This document shows, in pieces, positions 15,813 through 22,240 of a stretch of 22,240 nt of DNA. Each line of letters starts with the position of its first letter. Position 1 is the first letter of the stretch. This DNA comes from a virus. The notes under the pieces were generated by a model, which had not been told where the DNA came from, did no database searches, and saw only the letters and a list, made by a program, of their open reading frames with translations. A program made the translations under genes and the position numbers. The DNA lies in the IMG/VR virus record IMGVR_UViG_3300008450_000515, positions 1 through 22,240 of that record, one strand, 5' to 3'.

Positions 15813-16264
15813 TACATCACCCAAAATTCTTCTAAATATTTGAACCCAAAGCGACCGTAGTCTAGGTTGGGGCTGTTGCTCATCTTACTGATGAAGAAAT
15901 TGCAGATGCGCCCCTGTTCTTTCATCTTTTGTCCCGCCTCAATGTATCTTTTCAAAAGCCGGTGCCCTGCGGTCCCGCCTCGGTGTTCTGGCTCAACCCA
16001 CCAAGCCAGCTCTGTTAGCAGAAGATGCGCCGGCGACCAGCGGCTCGAATGAATGCCGGCTATCAACATTCCCACTAAGCCATCGTCCTCGGCCACCAGC
16101 ACCACCCCCCGGCCCGCCATGATTTCGCACAGCATTTGCGTAATGTAGGTTGCATTATCGGCCTCGAACAAAAAGTCTAGTGGCGTCTGTTCCCGATATT
16201 TCCGCAGCATATTCAAGAGCTGCGGCAGATCGACCGGCGTTGCCTCACGAATCTGCAGGGGCAT
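15812..16264 (-). CDS. GNAT-family N-acetyltransferase
   Basis: A 150-residue GCN5-related acetyltransferase. Start M at 16264 (ATG) is preferred to an in-frame TTG three codons earlier. Visible parts are the N-terminal strand (IREATPVDLPQL), motif A ELAWWVEPEHRGGTAGHRLL with the acetyl-CoA pyrophosphate loop R95-GGTAG (residues 95-100), and the C-terminal GFKYLEEFWVM typical of the fold. It transfers an acetyl group from acetyl-CoA to an amine; the substrate is unknown. It lies between two tail structural genes, overlapping the upstream one by 20 bases and the tail-tip gene by one base, where lambda-like tails carry gpK/gpI. Modification of a tail or host protein is possible (inference). Confidence 0.85.
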   Translation of the reverse strand: MPLQIREATPVDLPQLLNMLRKYREQTPLDFLFEADNATYITQMLCEIMAGRGVVLVAEDDGLVGMLIAGIHSSRWSPAHLLLTELAWWVEPEHRGGTAGHRLLKRYIEAGQKMKEQGRICNFFISKMSNSPNLDYGRFGFKYLEEFWVM

Positions 16265-16850
16265 CTTTGCCAAAGTAATAATTGATGTTCTGAATAAATG
16301 GCACGCGATTCATGCTGGTATCGCCAGGATTGAAAAACTGCCAAGCGTTGTCGTTGGTGTAGCGGCCGGCGATTCGGTTTTGCAAAATTAGTTGCACAGA
16401 CGACGCGGCTACGGTGATTGTGCCGACATACATACGCGCTTCTTCCATCCATTGTTCGCTAATCTGAAACGATGTGATGTAGCCGCTAAAGAACTGATAC
16501 AGACCGCCAGAACCGCCCGAGGTGATGAGCGCGCCGGTCGTGTCATAAAACCCGTGCCACATTTGAATGGCCGATCCTTTAATTGATTGCCCCAACACAA
16601 ACCCAAGCATCGCCGTGTCAATTCCAACGAGCGTTACCGTTGTCTCGTTCGCTGTCGATTTAATGTCGCGCTGGACATTGCCGACCTTTATTAGCGTGCC
16701 GACGGCGTTGAACTCGGTTGCGTCAACCGCCGGCACAAGCTGATTTGATGGCGCGGTCGTGAACCGGAAAATGTCTGTGCCGTTATTGATCCGAATGAAA
16801 TCGGCAATACGAATGTTGTTCGTGTTGTCGACCGGCGTAATGATGTTCAT
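16245..16850 (-). CDS. distal tail protein (upstream of tail tip)
   Basis: A 201-residue protein of a family seen before the tail-tip gene in many environmental siphophages (from memory): MNIITPVDNTNNIRI ... IKVGNVQRDIKSTANETTVTLVGID ... WQFFNPGDTSMNRVPFI. It is beta-rich with no enzyme motif and no cysteine pattern. By place it corresponds to a hub or adaptor protein such as the lambda gpL or GTA hub component, but sequence similarity to these cannot be judged by eye. It overlaps the previous gene by 4 bases and the GNAT gene by 20 bases. Confidence 0.6.
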   Translation of the reverse strand: MNIITPVDNTNNIRIADFIRINNGTDIFRFTTAPSNQLVPAVDATEFNAVGTLIKVGNVQRDIKSTANETTVTLVGIDTAMLGFVLGQSIKGSAIQMWHGFYDTTGALITSGGSGGLYQFFSGYITSFQISEQWMEEARMYVGTITVAASSVQLILQNRIAGRYTNDNAWQFFNPGDTSMNRVPFIQNINYYFGKDAPADS

Positions 16851-17527
16851 AGGACAGACTCAAATGCTTTAAATGTGCCGTTCCAAGAAATGAACGAATC
16901 GTTCGTCATTGGCACCAGCGTATAGGTCGGATATTCGCGCAGCACCACCTGAAACGTGATCCCTGTATACGTCGTGCCGCCCATGCTCACGGTGGTTCCA
17001 AACTCGCCGGCCACACAAGCGACCGTGGATGCCAGCGTTGAAATGAGGTTGCGATGCACCGGCACGTTCACCGTAGGGTTTGTGCCGCGCAGAACATCGG
17101 CTGTGACAATGTACGAATAGAGGCCGACCTGTACAAAATCGCCAACTCTAAACAGATACGCGGTTGAACTAATGCTAGGCAGCGACCCCAGCACCAGCGT
17201 TTTGTTTGCGCTGGAGGTCTGCCATTGGCAGGCGGCAATCTGGCCCGAGGTCATATCGCCTTGGTATTTGATGTAGTTTAGCCAGCCTGTCGAACCAAAA
17301 TTAAGATACTGCGTCAGCGACTTGTCGGCCAAGCGCAATTGATTCAAGGTGCCGCGATTCTGCGAATAGAGCAGGTAGTTCATCGGCCGCATATCAAACG
17401 CAAAAGGCACCACCGTTAAAATCTCCGAGGTGGTGATTTTCTGGTTGCGGCTCAGGGTCTGCCCGACGAATCGCTGGTCATTGATGCCCACCGACTCGCA
17501 GATCGAAAGAATGGTTTGTAGGCTCAT
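16847..17527 (-). CDS. distal tail protein following the tape measure
   Basis: A 226-residue protein encoded directly after the tape-measure gene, in the position of lambda gpM or the distal tail (Dit) proteins. It begins MSLQTILSICESVGIND, then has a strand-rich middle with FRVGDFVQVGLYSYIVTADVL (about 148-168) and VNVPVHRNLIST, and ends WNGTFKAFESVL. No known enzyme motif. Its role as a tail-tip or Dit-like structural protein is inferred from gene order, with weak support from sequence pattern. It overlaps the following gene by 4 bases. Confidence 0.55.
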   Translation of the reverse strand: MSLQTILSICESVGINDQRFVGQTLSRNQKITTSEILTVVPFAFDMRPMNYLLYSQNRGTLNQLRLADKSLTQYLNFGSTGWLNYIKYQGDMTSGQIAACQWQTSSANKTLVLGSLPSISSTAYLFRVGDFVQVGLYSYIVTADVLRGTNPTVNVPVHRNLISTLASTVACVAGEFGTTVSMGGTTYTGITFQVVLREYPTYTLVPMTNDSFISWNGTFKAFESVL

Positions 17528-19894
17528 TTAGCGGCTCACAGGTAGAGAGCGTTGCGCCGACTGATTAGCCGCCCACACCGCTTGTTTGTTTTTAGACAAA
17601 AACGCAACGCCCGACTGCGTATCAATTGCGCTCATGTTCTGAATGATTGGCCCGTTGTAGTTAATCACCTGGCCACCCATTGCGCCGGCCAGCGCGTGAT
17701 TGGGAATCACCGTTCCCGAATTTCTAGGCACCACCAGCTCAGGGCCGCGCTCGCCGACGAGGTACGGTTGACCAGATGAAATGTCGCCGCCATCAGCTCG
17801 GGCGCTTAGACCTAAACCCGACGACGGCGCACCGTAGCTTAACGAGTATTGAGACACGCCAGGCCCAGACCCGAAAAGTTTGATTCCAGACCCACCAACA
17901 ATTGCTGAGAACAGCGCCGAGGCCTGCGCCTTGAGTTGGATTGCAATAATGTCCTGAATGATTGATCGCGCTAGATCACCAAATTTCAATTTGCCCGTTC
18001 TAACAAACCTATCAATCGCCGACTCAATGTTGTTGGCAAGAGACGAGAACATAGACTCGGCAACCCTTGCGGCGTTAGTGGCGTTATCCATGTAAGAACT
18101 GAATGCGTCATCCCAACCATATTTAAACGAGCGTTGCGCGTCTTTTTGCTGTTCAGTCAGACGAATCATTTGTATACCAGACTCGTAAATTTCTTGCGTC
18201 CGGCGTTGGATGATTTCCTCGTCAACACCAAGCCGGCGAGATGTTCTTTGAAATTCGGCGATGCGAACCTCTAGGTCGTACATGGCCATCAATTCTTCAC
18301 GTCGTCGCTGACTAAACGACAGAGTTTTCATTTCATATTCAACGCGCTCATTTGCCAATTTGTTTTGGCGCGTCTGCTCGTCAATTGATTGACCGAATGC
18401 GAATTGTTGACCAGCTTTTTCTGTTGCGTTGGCAAGACCGGCGGCGGCTGATTCGCCGGCTCCGCGTTTTTCCGACCGCATGAAATCAGAAGAATTTTCA
18501 ATCTGAGACAAAAGCGCCTGATATTCCAGACGCTGTTGCATGATTTTTTCTTTGCCCTCTTGGAGCAACTTCACGCGCTTGGCTTCAGCGTCGGCAGCAT
18601 CGTTAATTTGTTTTTTGACCTGCGCCGTTGCATCGCGGTTTTGAATAAGGTCAACTTGGCGTTTGTTCTCAATCTTTGCGAGCTGTTCTTGCGTCGTCAG
18701 TTGATCGGACAGATATTCATAAAGCGATTTGCCTAAGACGGTTTCATCCATCTGAAGAGCCAGCCGCTTTGCATCAATGTCGGCCAGCGTCCGAGACAAT
18801 ACAATTTCTTGTTTGTATAGCTCCAGCTTTTTTTGTTGCTGTTGCGCTTCTTTGGATGATTTAATTTCGCGCTGATTGGTGGCTTCCCATTCGGCAACTT
18901 GGTCCGCAATAGAAGGCACCGCCATGCCTTGACGACCACCAGCTCCAGCGTTGGAGCCACCGCCCATGACTCGCTTTTCGGCAGCATCAAGTTCGCGGCG
19001 CGCTTTTTCGGCGTCCGCAACCATCTTTCTGTGAATTTGAGAAACCTTGTCAAAGTCCAGAGCTATTGCTGCCGCAATCTGGTCTTTCATTCCGCTAATT
19101 TCTGTCCTTACTGCTTTGAACACATAGGCTAGGTTCATTGCCAGAACAGAAACGGTTTCATAAACCGTTTTAAAAACTTCGCCAAAAACTTTGGTTTCAA
19201 GACCCAAGCTGGTGATGTAGTCAACAGTAATTTTTAAACGCGGCCCAAGTTCAACGGCAATAATTTGCAACGCATCCCGCCCTGTTTGAGCAAACAGGTC
19301 GTACATTTCCGCCGCGTCTTTCAGCGCCTGGGCTTGCTCTTGCGTTGCGCTGTTTGTTGCGTTTAGCCCGTTGGCAAGTGCGGTAAAGTCAACGCCCTTA
19401 GCCGCCCTTCCAAAAACTTCCATCGCCAACGCATTGCGCGTCAACGGATCGGCAATCTGGCCGATGTTCTGTGCGGTCTTGGCGAACAGTTGCTCTGTAT
19501 TAAGCGTCGCCAAATCTTTAAGAGAAACGCTGGCTTTGGCAAATGCCTTTTGCGCTTCGTCTGATCCAGATGCGGCCTTGTCTACAAAGCTGGTAAACGA
19601 GGAAAGAAACTTGCCGGCGTTTTCTGCTTTGCCGCCAGAGTTGGCGAGAGCGTTAGACAGCTTGATAACCGAATCGACCGCCACATCATTAGCGGCGGCG
19701 ACATCGACAATTTCGTCGGCGTACTTCAACGCGGCGGCAGATGCGGCCGTGAGCGCGGCAACAGCAACACCACCGTATCTTTGCGCGCTGTTGGCAAACT
19801 CGGCCATTTTGCTGCTGGCCGTGTCCAACCCTTTCACGAACTCGGCGCTGTTTAGACCCAGGACAACGCCGAGCCGTGAAATGATGTTAGCCAT
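17528..19894 (-). CDS. tail tape measure protein
   Basis: A 788-residue tape measure that sets tail length and is expelled during DNA entry. It has an N-terminal LGVVLGLNSAEFVKGLDTASSKM segment, an alanine-rich hydrophobic stretch (GVAVAALTAASAAALKY, about 41-57), long charged coiled-coil regions in the middle (about 280-590), and a C-terminal GERGPELVVPRNSGTVIPNH motif found in many tape measures. At about 0.15 nm per residue the tail would be roughly 118 nm (inference). It starts with TAATG coupling to the chaperone extension. Parts are more AT-rich than the rest of the window. Confidence 0.9.
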   Translation of the reverse strand: MANIISRLGVVLGLNSAEFVKGLDTASSKMAEFANSAQRYGGVAVAALTAASAAALKYADEIVDVAAANDVAVDSVIKLSNALANSGGKAENAGKFLSSFTSFVDKAASGSDEAQKAFAKASVSLKDLATLNTEQLFAKTAQNIGQIADPLTRNALAMEVFGRAAKGVDFTALANGLNATNSATQEQAQALKDAAEMYDLFAQTGRDALQIIAVELGPRLKITVDYITSLGLETKVFGEVFKTVYETVSVLAMNLAYVFKAVRTEISGMKDQIAAAIALDFDKVSQIHRKMVADAEKARRELDAAEKRVMGGGSNAGAGGRQGMAVPSIADQVAEWEATNQREIKSSKEAQQQQKKLELYKQEIVLSRTLADIDAKRLALQMDETVLGKSLYEYLSDQLTTQEQLAKIENKRQVDLIQNRDATAQVKKQINDAADAEAKRVKLLQEGKEKIMQQRLEYQALLSQIENSSDFMRSEKRGAGESAAAGLANATEKAGQQFAFGQSIDEQTRQNKLANERVEYEMKTLSFSQRRREELMAMYDLEVRIAEFQRTSRRLGVDEEIIQRRTQEIYESGIQMIRLTEQQKDAQRSFKYGWDDAFSSYMDNATNAARVAESMFSSLANNIESAIDRFVRTGKLKFGDLARSIIQDIIAIQLKAQASALFSAIVGGSGIKLFGSGPGVSQYSLSYGAPSSGLGLSARADGGDISSGQPYLVGERGPELVVPRNSGTVIPNHALAGAMGGQVINYNGPIIQNMSAIDTQSGVAFLSKNKQAVWAANQSAQRSLPVSR

Positions 19895-20247
19895 TATTCA
19901 AACCTCTTTTTGTCGAACCCTGGTGCGCTTGCCATGAATGCCAGCAGGTTTTGATTGGTCGCCTCTTCCTGCAAGTGTTTTGGCAACGGCGGATAGATGT
20001 AATCGTAAGCCGAACCGATAATTGTTTGGAGCTTGTACGGCGCAGAATTTGCGGGTCGAATGTAGTTGAACATCCCGTTCACCATCGTGCCCAATAGCGT
20101 GATAAGCGACTGATTGCCGACCACGCCATCGGCGTACATGGTTTGAATGTTCGCCATCGTCACATCGTCAATATCGGCAATGCTGTCGTGGGTGTGGCCG
20201 TTAAAGATCATTGCCGATTCAACTTGCAACCTTAACGACCCAATCAG
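19894..20247 (-). CDS. tail assembly chaperone, -1 frameshift extension (GT-like)
   Basis: This frame holds 117 residues that are added to the upstream chaperone by a -1 frameshift at 20253-20247, giving a fusion of about 277 residues. It begins with CTG right after the slippery site; the frame is open between that site and the first internal ATG (20211), and no good ribosome-binding site precedes that ATG. The protein (MIFNGHTHDSIADIDDVTMANIQTMYADG ...) matches the role of lambda T, the C-terminal domain of gpGT that recruits the tape measure and tail tube proteins. It is followed by the tape measure gene through a TAATG overlap. A stand-alone product from 20211 is the alternative. Confidence 0.8.
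   Translation of the reverse strand: MIGSLRLQVESAMIFNGHTHDSIADIDDVTMANIQTMYADGVVGNQSLITLLGTMVNGMFNYIRPANSAPYKLQTIIGSAYDYIYPPLPKHLQEEATNQNLLAFMASAPGFDKKRFE
20173..20218 (-). promoter_or_regulatory. perfect 10-bp stem downstream of the slippery site
   Basis: On the mRNA strand, ATCGGCAATG (20218-20209) and CATTGCCGAT (20182-20173) form a perfect 10-bp stem around a 26-base loop. It begins 28 bases after the slippery heptamer. This spacing is longer than the usual 5-9 bases for a frameshift stimulator, so its role is open; it may instead regulate the internal ATG at 20211, which it includes. Confidence 0.5.
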
Positions 20248-20726
20248 TTTTTTCGAGCTTCCCTGTACGTCGGGGAAATAACCTCACCAATTTTTTCGCA
20301 GATGGCGAGCTGCACAGACAACGGCCACTCAACTTCGATTTCTTCGTAGGTCAGATCGGCCAGGCTTTCGCCTTCAATCTCCGGCACCAATAGCTTAATG
20401 AATTCGGTGATGCGCGTTTCGGTGATGCATTTGGCCTTTGCGGCCTCACGCATAGAACGCCCTTCGACCAGCACATCGTCGTCGGTAAACTTAAAAGACT
20501 CTGCGCCTTCGTCCTTAAACTGCATCAGCGGCTCGACCATGCTCTGATAGATGCTGTCGATTCGATCCGAGCTTGGCTCAGAAATGCGCCGGTAGATTTC
20601 GTCGGATTCGGAAACGAGAGGCACGCGAACCTTAAAGGTGTGGCCCCCGAGTTCAAATTTGCGGATAAGCAGCTCTTTACGTTTTGCCTCATAGGCAGAA
20701 CCGAGTGCAGAACCTAGTTTGGTCAT
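20244..20726 (-). CDS. tail assembly chaperone (G-like)
   Basis: A 160-residue protein encoded before the tape-measure gene, in the place of lambda gpG. It begins MTKLGSALGSAYEAKRKELL, continues with a strand pair (KFELGGHTFKVRVP, about 23-36) and then helices, ending in EKIGEVISPTYREARKN. This mix is typical of tail assembly chaperones, which coat the tape measure during tail assembly and are absent from the virion. The gene ends at a TGA that directly follows the slippery heptamer. The start overlaps the previous gene by 4 bases (ATGA). Confidence 0.75.
   Translation of the reverse strand: MTKLGSALGSAYEAKRKELLIRKFELGGHTFKVRVPLVSESDEIYRRISEPSSDRIDSIYQSMVEPLMQFKDEGAESFKFTDDDVLVEGRSMREAAKAKCITETRITEFIKLLVPEIEGESLADLTYEEIEVEWPLSVQLAICEKIGEVISPTYREARKN
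20247..20253 (-). promoter_or_regulatory. programmed -1 frameshift site A-AAA-AAC
   Basis: The minus strand reads CGA AAA AAC TGA in the chaperone frame, so the heptamer A-AAA-AAC of the X-XXY-YYZ type sits directly before the stop codon. A -1 slip reads CTG ATT GGG next and enters the open T-like frame that runs to 19894. Site, frame relation and gene order all fit the lambda G/GT system. Confidence 0.88.
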
Positions 20727-21277
20727 CTTGTATTTTTCCTGTATTTATTGAGTTGTTGTGCCAGCGCCTCTCCCAAACGAGAAACGACAGCTTGTGCATT
20801 CGACTCCATTGCGGGTCGCAGGTACGGTTGCGCCGAAATTTTCGACGTCCCAAATTCTTGCGCGATTGCGCGCGCGTCCGATTTGATACCGGTAAACCCG
20901 GCAACCTGCTCGGCGGTAGCGCCCATTTTTGCCAATCGTTTTTTTGCTTTTGCCAGACCTCGGTCGCTGCTCATCTGGGCAAGTTTTTGCCCGCTGGCCG
21001 TTGTGACCATTGCAATCACCGAATCGCTTTGGCCAATATACTTTGACCGCCTATCTCGTTTGGTTGGCCGTCTGGCCTCAACTTGCAAAGACAGCCGCAG
21101 GCCACCGCTATCAATTGGCGCGTTTTGCTGCGCTGCGGTCAGCACCGGCATGATGGCTTGCCTAGCCGCTGGCACCAGAACTCGGCTCTGCGCTTTCCTG
21201 TCGCCAATTTCGTCAGCCAGTTGATCGAATGCCCGCGTCACATCCCCAAGACCTTCAATCTTAAAGGTGACGGACAT
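20723..21277 (-). CDS. HK97-gp10-like tail completion protein
   Basis: A 184-residue basic protein with the typical start of the HK97 gp10 family: MSVTFKIEGLGDVTRAFDQL, then VLVPAARQAIMPVL and AAQQNAPIDSGGLRLSL (about 32-65), and the end motif TSKISAQPYLRPAMESN (about 144-160). These proteins act at the head-tail joint or tail terminus. In many siphophages the gene comes before the tail tube gene; here it comes after it, between two small genes and the chaperone. A 5-base gap separates it from the previous gene. Confidence 0.75.
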   Translation of the reverse strand: MSVTFKIEGLGDVTRAFDQLADEIGDRKAQSRVLVPAARQAIMPVLTAAQQNAPIDSGGLRLSLQVEARRPTKRDRRSKYIGQSDSVIAMVTTASGQKLAQMSSDRGLAKAKKRLAKMGATAEQVAGFTGIKSDARAIAQEFGTSKISAQPYLRPAMESNAQAVVSRLGEALAQQLNKYRKNTR

Positions 21278-21282
21278 AGCAA

Positions 21283-21504
21283 TCAGCCCTTTAGCATCTT
21301 GTTATAGATGGCCGCATTCAGCCCTATGACGTAATCAATGATTTCGTTGGGCGTCATCTTATCGCCGTGGGCGATGGCCATTCGGTAGGCCAGATCAATA
21401 CCGGCCACCTTCTGCTGCTGGAAACTAAACCAGTTTTTCTGGCCCGAGTTAGCCTGGCCCCATAGGAACCCCAGCAGGTCATTCGTGTTTTGTATTGTGG
21501 TCAT
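21283..21504 (-). CDS. small hypothetical protein in the tail cluster
   Basis: A 73-residue protein, mainly helical, with tryptophans near the N-terminus (NDLLGFLWGQANSGQKNWFSF) and a helical C-terminus (NEIIDYVIGLNAAIYNKML). No membrane segment or enzyme motif. It lies between a small acidic gene and the gp10-like gene with gaps of 3 and 5 bases, so it is clearly part of the operon. In several phages short helical proteins follow the tail tube gene and act in chaperone or tail completion, but similarity cannot be judged here. Function unknown. Confidence 0.6.
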   Translation of the reverse strand: MTTIQNTNDLLGFLWGQANSGQKNWFSFQQQKVAGIDLAYRMAIAHGDKMTPNEIIDYVIGLNAAIYNKMLKG

Positions 21505-21507
21505 CTT

Positions 21508-21714
21508 TTATTCTTCAGGGTCTGGGTCCGGCGCTGGGGCCGCAGCCTGCGGTTTGACGAGGTAGCGCATAGCCACCGCCTCGGCGCTGTCGGCGTCGGC
21601 ATCGGCAATTGCTTCTGCCAGCTCGGCTTGGTCGACTTCCATGCCGCGAGCTGCCAGAGCGAGATCGCCCTGGACAGCCATGAGCAATTGCACAGCCTCA
21701 AAGACGCCGGACAT
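21508..21714 (-). CDS. small acidic hypothetical protein after the tail tube gene
   Basis: A 68-residue protein with a helical, alanine-rich, strongly acidic body (LALAARGMEVDQAELAEAIA, DADADSAEAVAMRYL) and a low-complexity end (AAAPAPDPDPEE). The ATG at 21714 forms a TAATG overlap with the tail tube gene. A competing frame at 21501-21701 has arginine/serine-rich shadow composition and is rejected. Function is unknown; its place right after the tail tube gene hints at a chaperone-like or tail assembly role. Confidence 0.6.
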   Translation of the reverse strand: MSGVFEAVQLLMAVQGDLALAARGMEVDQAELAEAIADADADSAEAVAMRYLVKPQAAAPAPDPDPEE

Positions 21715-22232
21715 TAGCTGTTGCTCCAGCCGTACTGGTTACCGCGCGGGTGAACCGTGAAAACGCATTTGGCTTCAGCGCCAGGCTGGGCATCGATTTG
21801 GAACTGGCTAACGCGGCCGTTAAACGCATAAGCGACGGTGTTGGTGCCATCGTATGCCGACACGACAAACGTGCGGTCTACGGTCCCGTTATAGGCGTCT
21901 GAACGGATTTGAAGCAGGGCCGTGTCGCTAGGGTTCCAAGCTGCGGTAATCGTCATTGAGGTAGGCGCGGATTGCGTCGGGATTTTGTCCGACTGACGCG
22001 AGCCGGCCACCGAGAAATTGGCGACCGCATCGTCCTGGCCAAAGGCAGGCACCGCCTCGACGGGAACCGCGACACCAGCCGCGCCAGTACCGCCGGCCGT
22101 GGTGCCGACGATGGTGGCGACCTGCGCCGACCAGACCGACAGGTTGGCGGTTGTCAGGGGCGTAGGGGTAGCTGCGGATTGCATCCACAGCGCGGCGCTA
22201 AAACCGGGAAGAACTTTATTGGGGAGAGCCAT
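21714..22232 (-). CDS. major tail (tube) protein
   Basis: A 172-residue protein, beta-rich, starting MALPNKVLPGFSAALWMQ, then glycine/alanine-rich segments, a conserved-looking stretch AGSRQSDKIPTQSAPTSMTITAAW (given here in parts: GSRQSDKIPTQ about 77-87 and SMTITAAW about 92-99), then VSAYDGTNTVAYAFNGRVSQFQID and a final VHPRGNQYGWSNS. The pattern (short beta-barrel protein with an R-x-x-D near the middle) fits phage tail tube proteins. Place at the head of the shaft genes, before the chaperone and tape measure, agrees. GGTG before the ATG is a weak ribosome-binding site. Its upstream neighbours lie outside the window. Confidence 0.65.
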   Translation of the reverse strand: MALPNKVLPGFSAALWMQSAATPTPLTTANLSVWSAQVATIVGTTAGGTGAAGVAVPVEAVPAFGQDDAVANFSVAGSRQSDKIPTQSAPTSMTITAAWNPSDTALLQIRSDAYNGTVDRTFVVSAYDGTNTVAYAFNGRVSQFQIDAQPGAEAKCVFTVHPRGNQYGWSNS

Positions 22233-22240
22233 GTTTCACC

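Overview
The window is a piece of a tailed double-stranded DNA bacteriophage or prophage (class Caudoviricetes). A tape-measure protein of moderate length, a short tail-tube protein, a frameshifted tail-assembly chaperone pair and a lambda-J-like tail-tip protein, with no contractile-sheath gene, all point to a long, non-contractile tail (siphovirus). The GH24 endolysin of the lambdoid type and the 3TM-type holin suggest a Gram-negative host. No integrase, repressor, attachment site, tRNA or CRISPR array was seen, so the lifestyle cannot be decided, and nothing here names the host genus.

Layout. Bases 1 to about 4,080 are read on the plus strand. They hold the C-terminal part of a DEAH/DECH-type helicase, a sigma-70-region-4-like DNA-binding protein, a VRR-NUC nuclease and an Arc-like ribbon-helix-helix protein. 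After these comes a tightly packed string of very small proteins, most overlapping the next by a few bases, that ends in an NrdR-like zinc ribbon. From about 3,990 to the end everything is read on the minus strand. Read in its own direction (high to low coordinates), the order is: tail tube protein (22,232), two small proteins, an HK97-gp10-like tail-completion protein, tail-assembly chaperone with -1 frameshift extension, tape measure, two distal tail proteins, a GNAT acetyltransferase, the tail-tip protein, a collar-domain protein, a baseplate/fibre accessory protein, a collagen-like fibre, a small accessory protein, a large beta-rich fibre made of two similar halves, a GT2 glycosyltransferase with TPR-like repeats, and a five-gene lysis/membrane block ending in holin and endolysin. 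The two transcription units converge and overlap at 3,988-4,082.

How the parts work together. The plus-strand block looks like the end of an early/middle region (DNA metabolism and regulation). The minus-strand block is the late region: tail shaft, tail tip, receptor-binding fibres, then lysis. Almost all minus-strand genes abut or overlap by a few bases (ATGA or TAATG junctions), as in one long late operon. The only sizeable break is 11,778-11,891, which has two hairpins and a promoter-like sequence.

The best-supported non-obvious signal is the programmed -1 ribosomal frameshift site A-AAA-AAC, placed directly before the stop codon of the tail-assembly chaperone gene and followed downstream by a perfect 10-bp stem. 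Other notable points are a GNAT enzyme directly before the tail-tip gene, a glycosyltransferase in the fibre/lysis region, an internal duplication in the largest fibre, and a zinc-ribbon gene whose C-terminus is encoded antisense to the endolysin.
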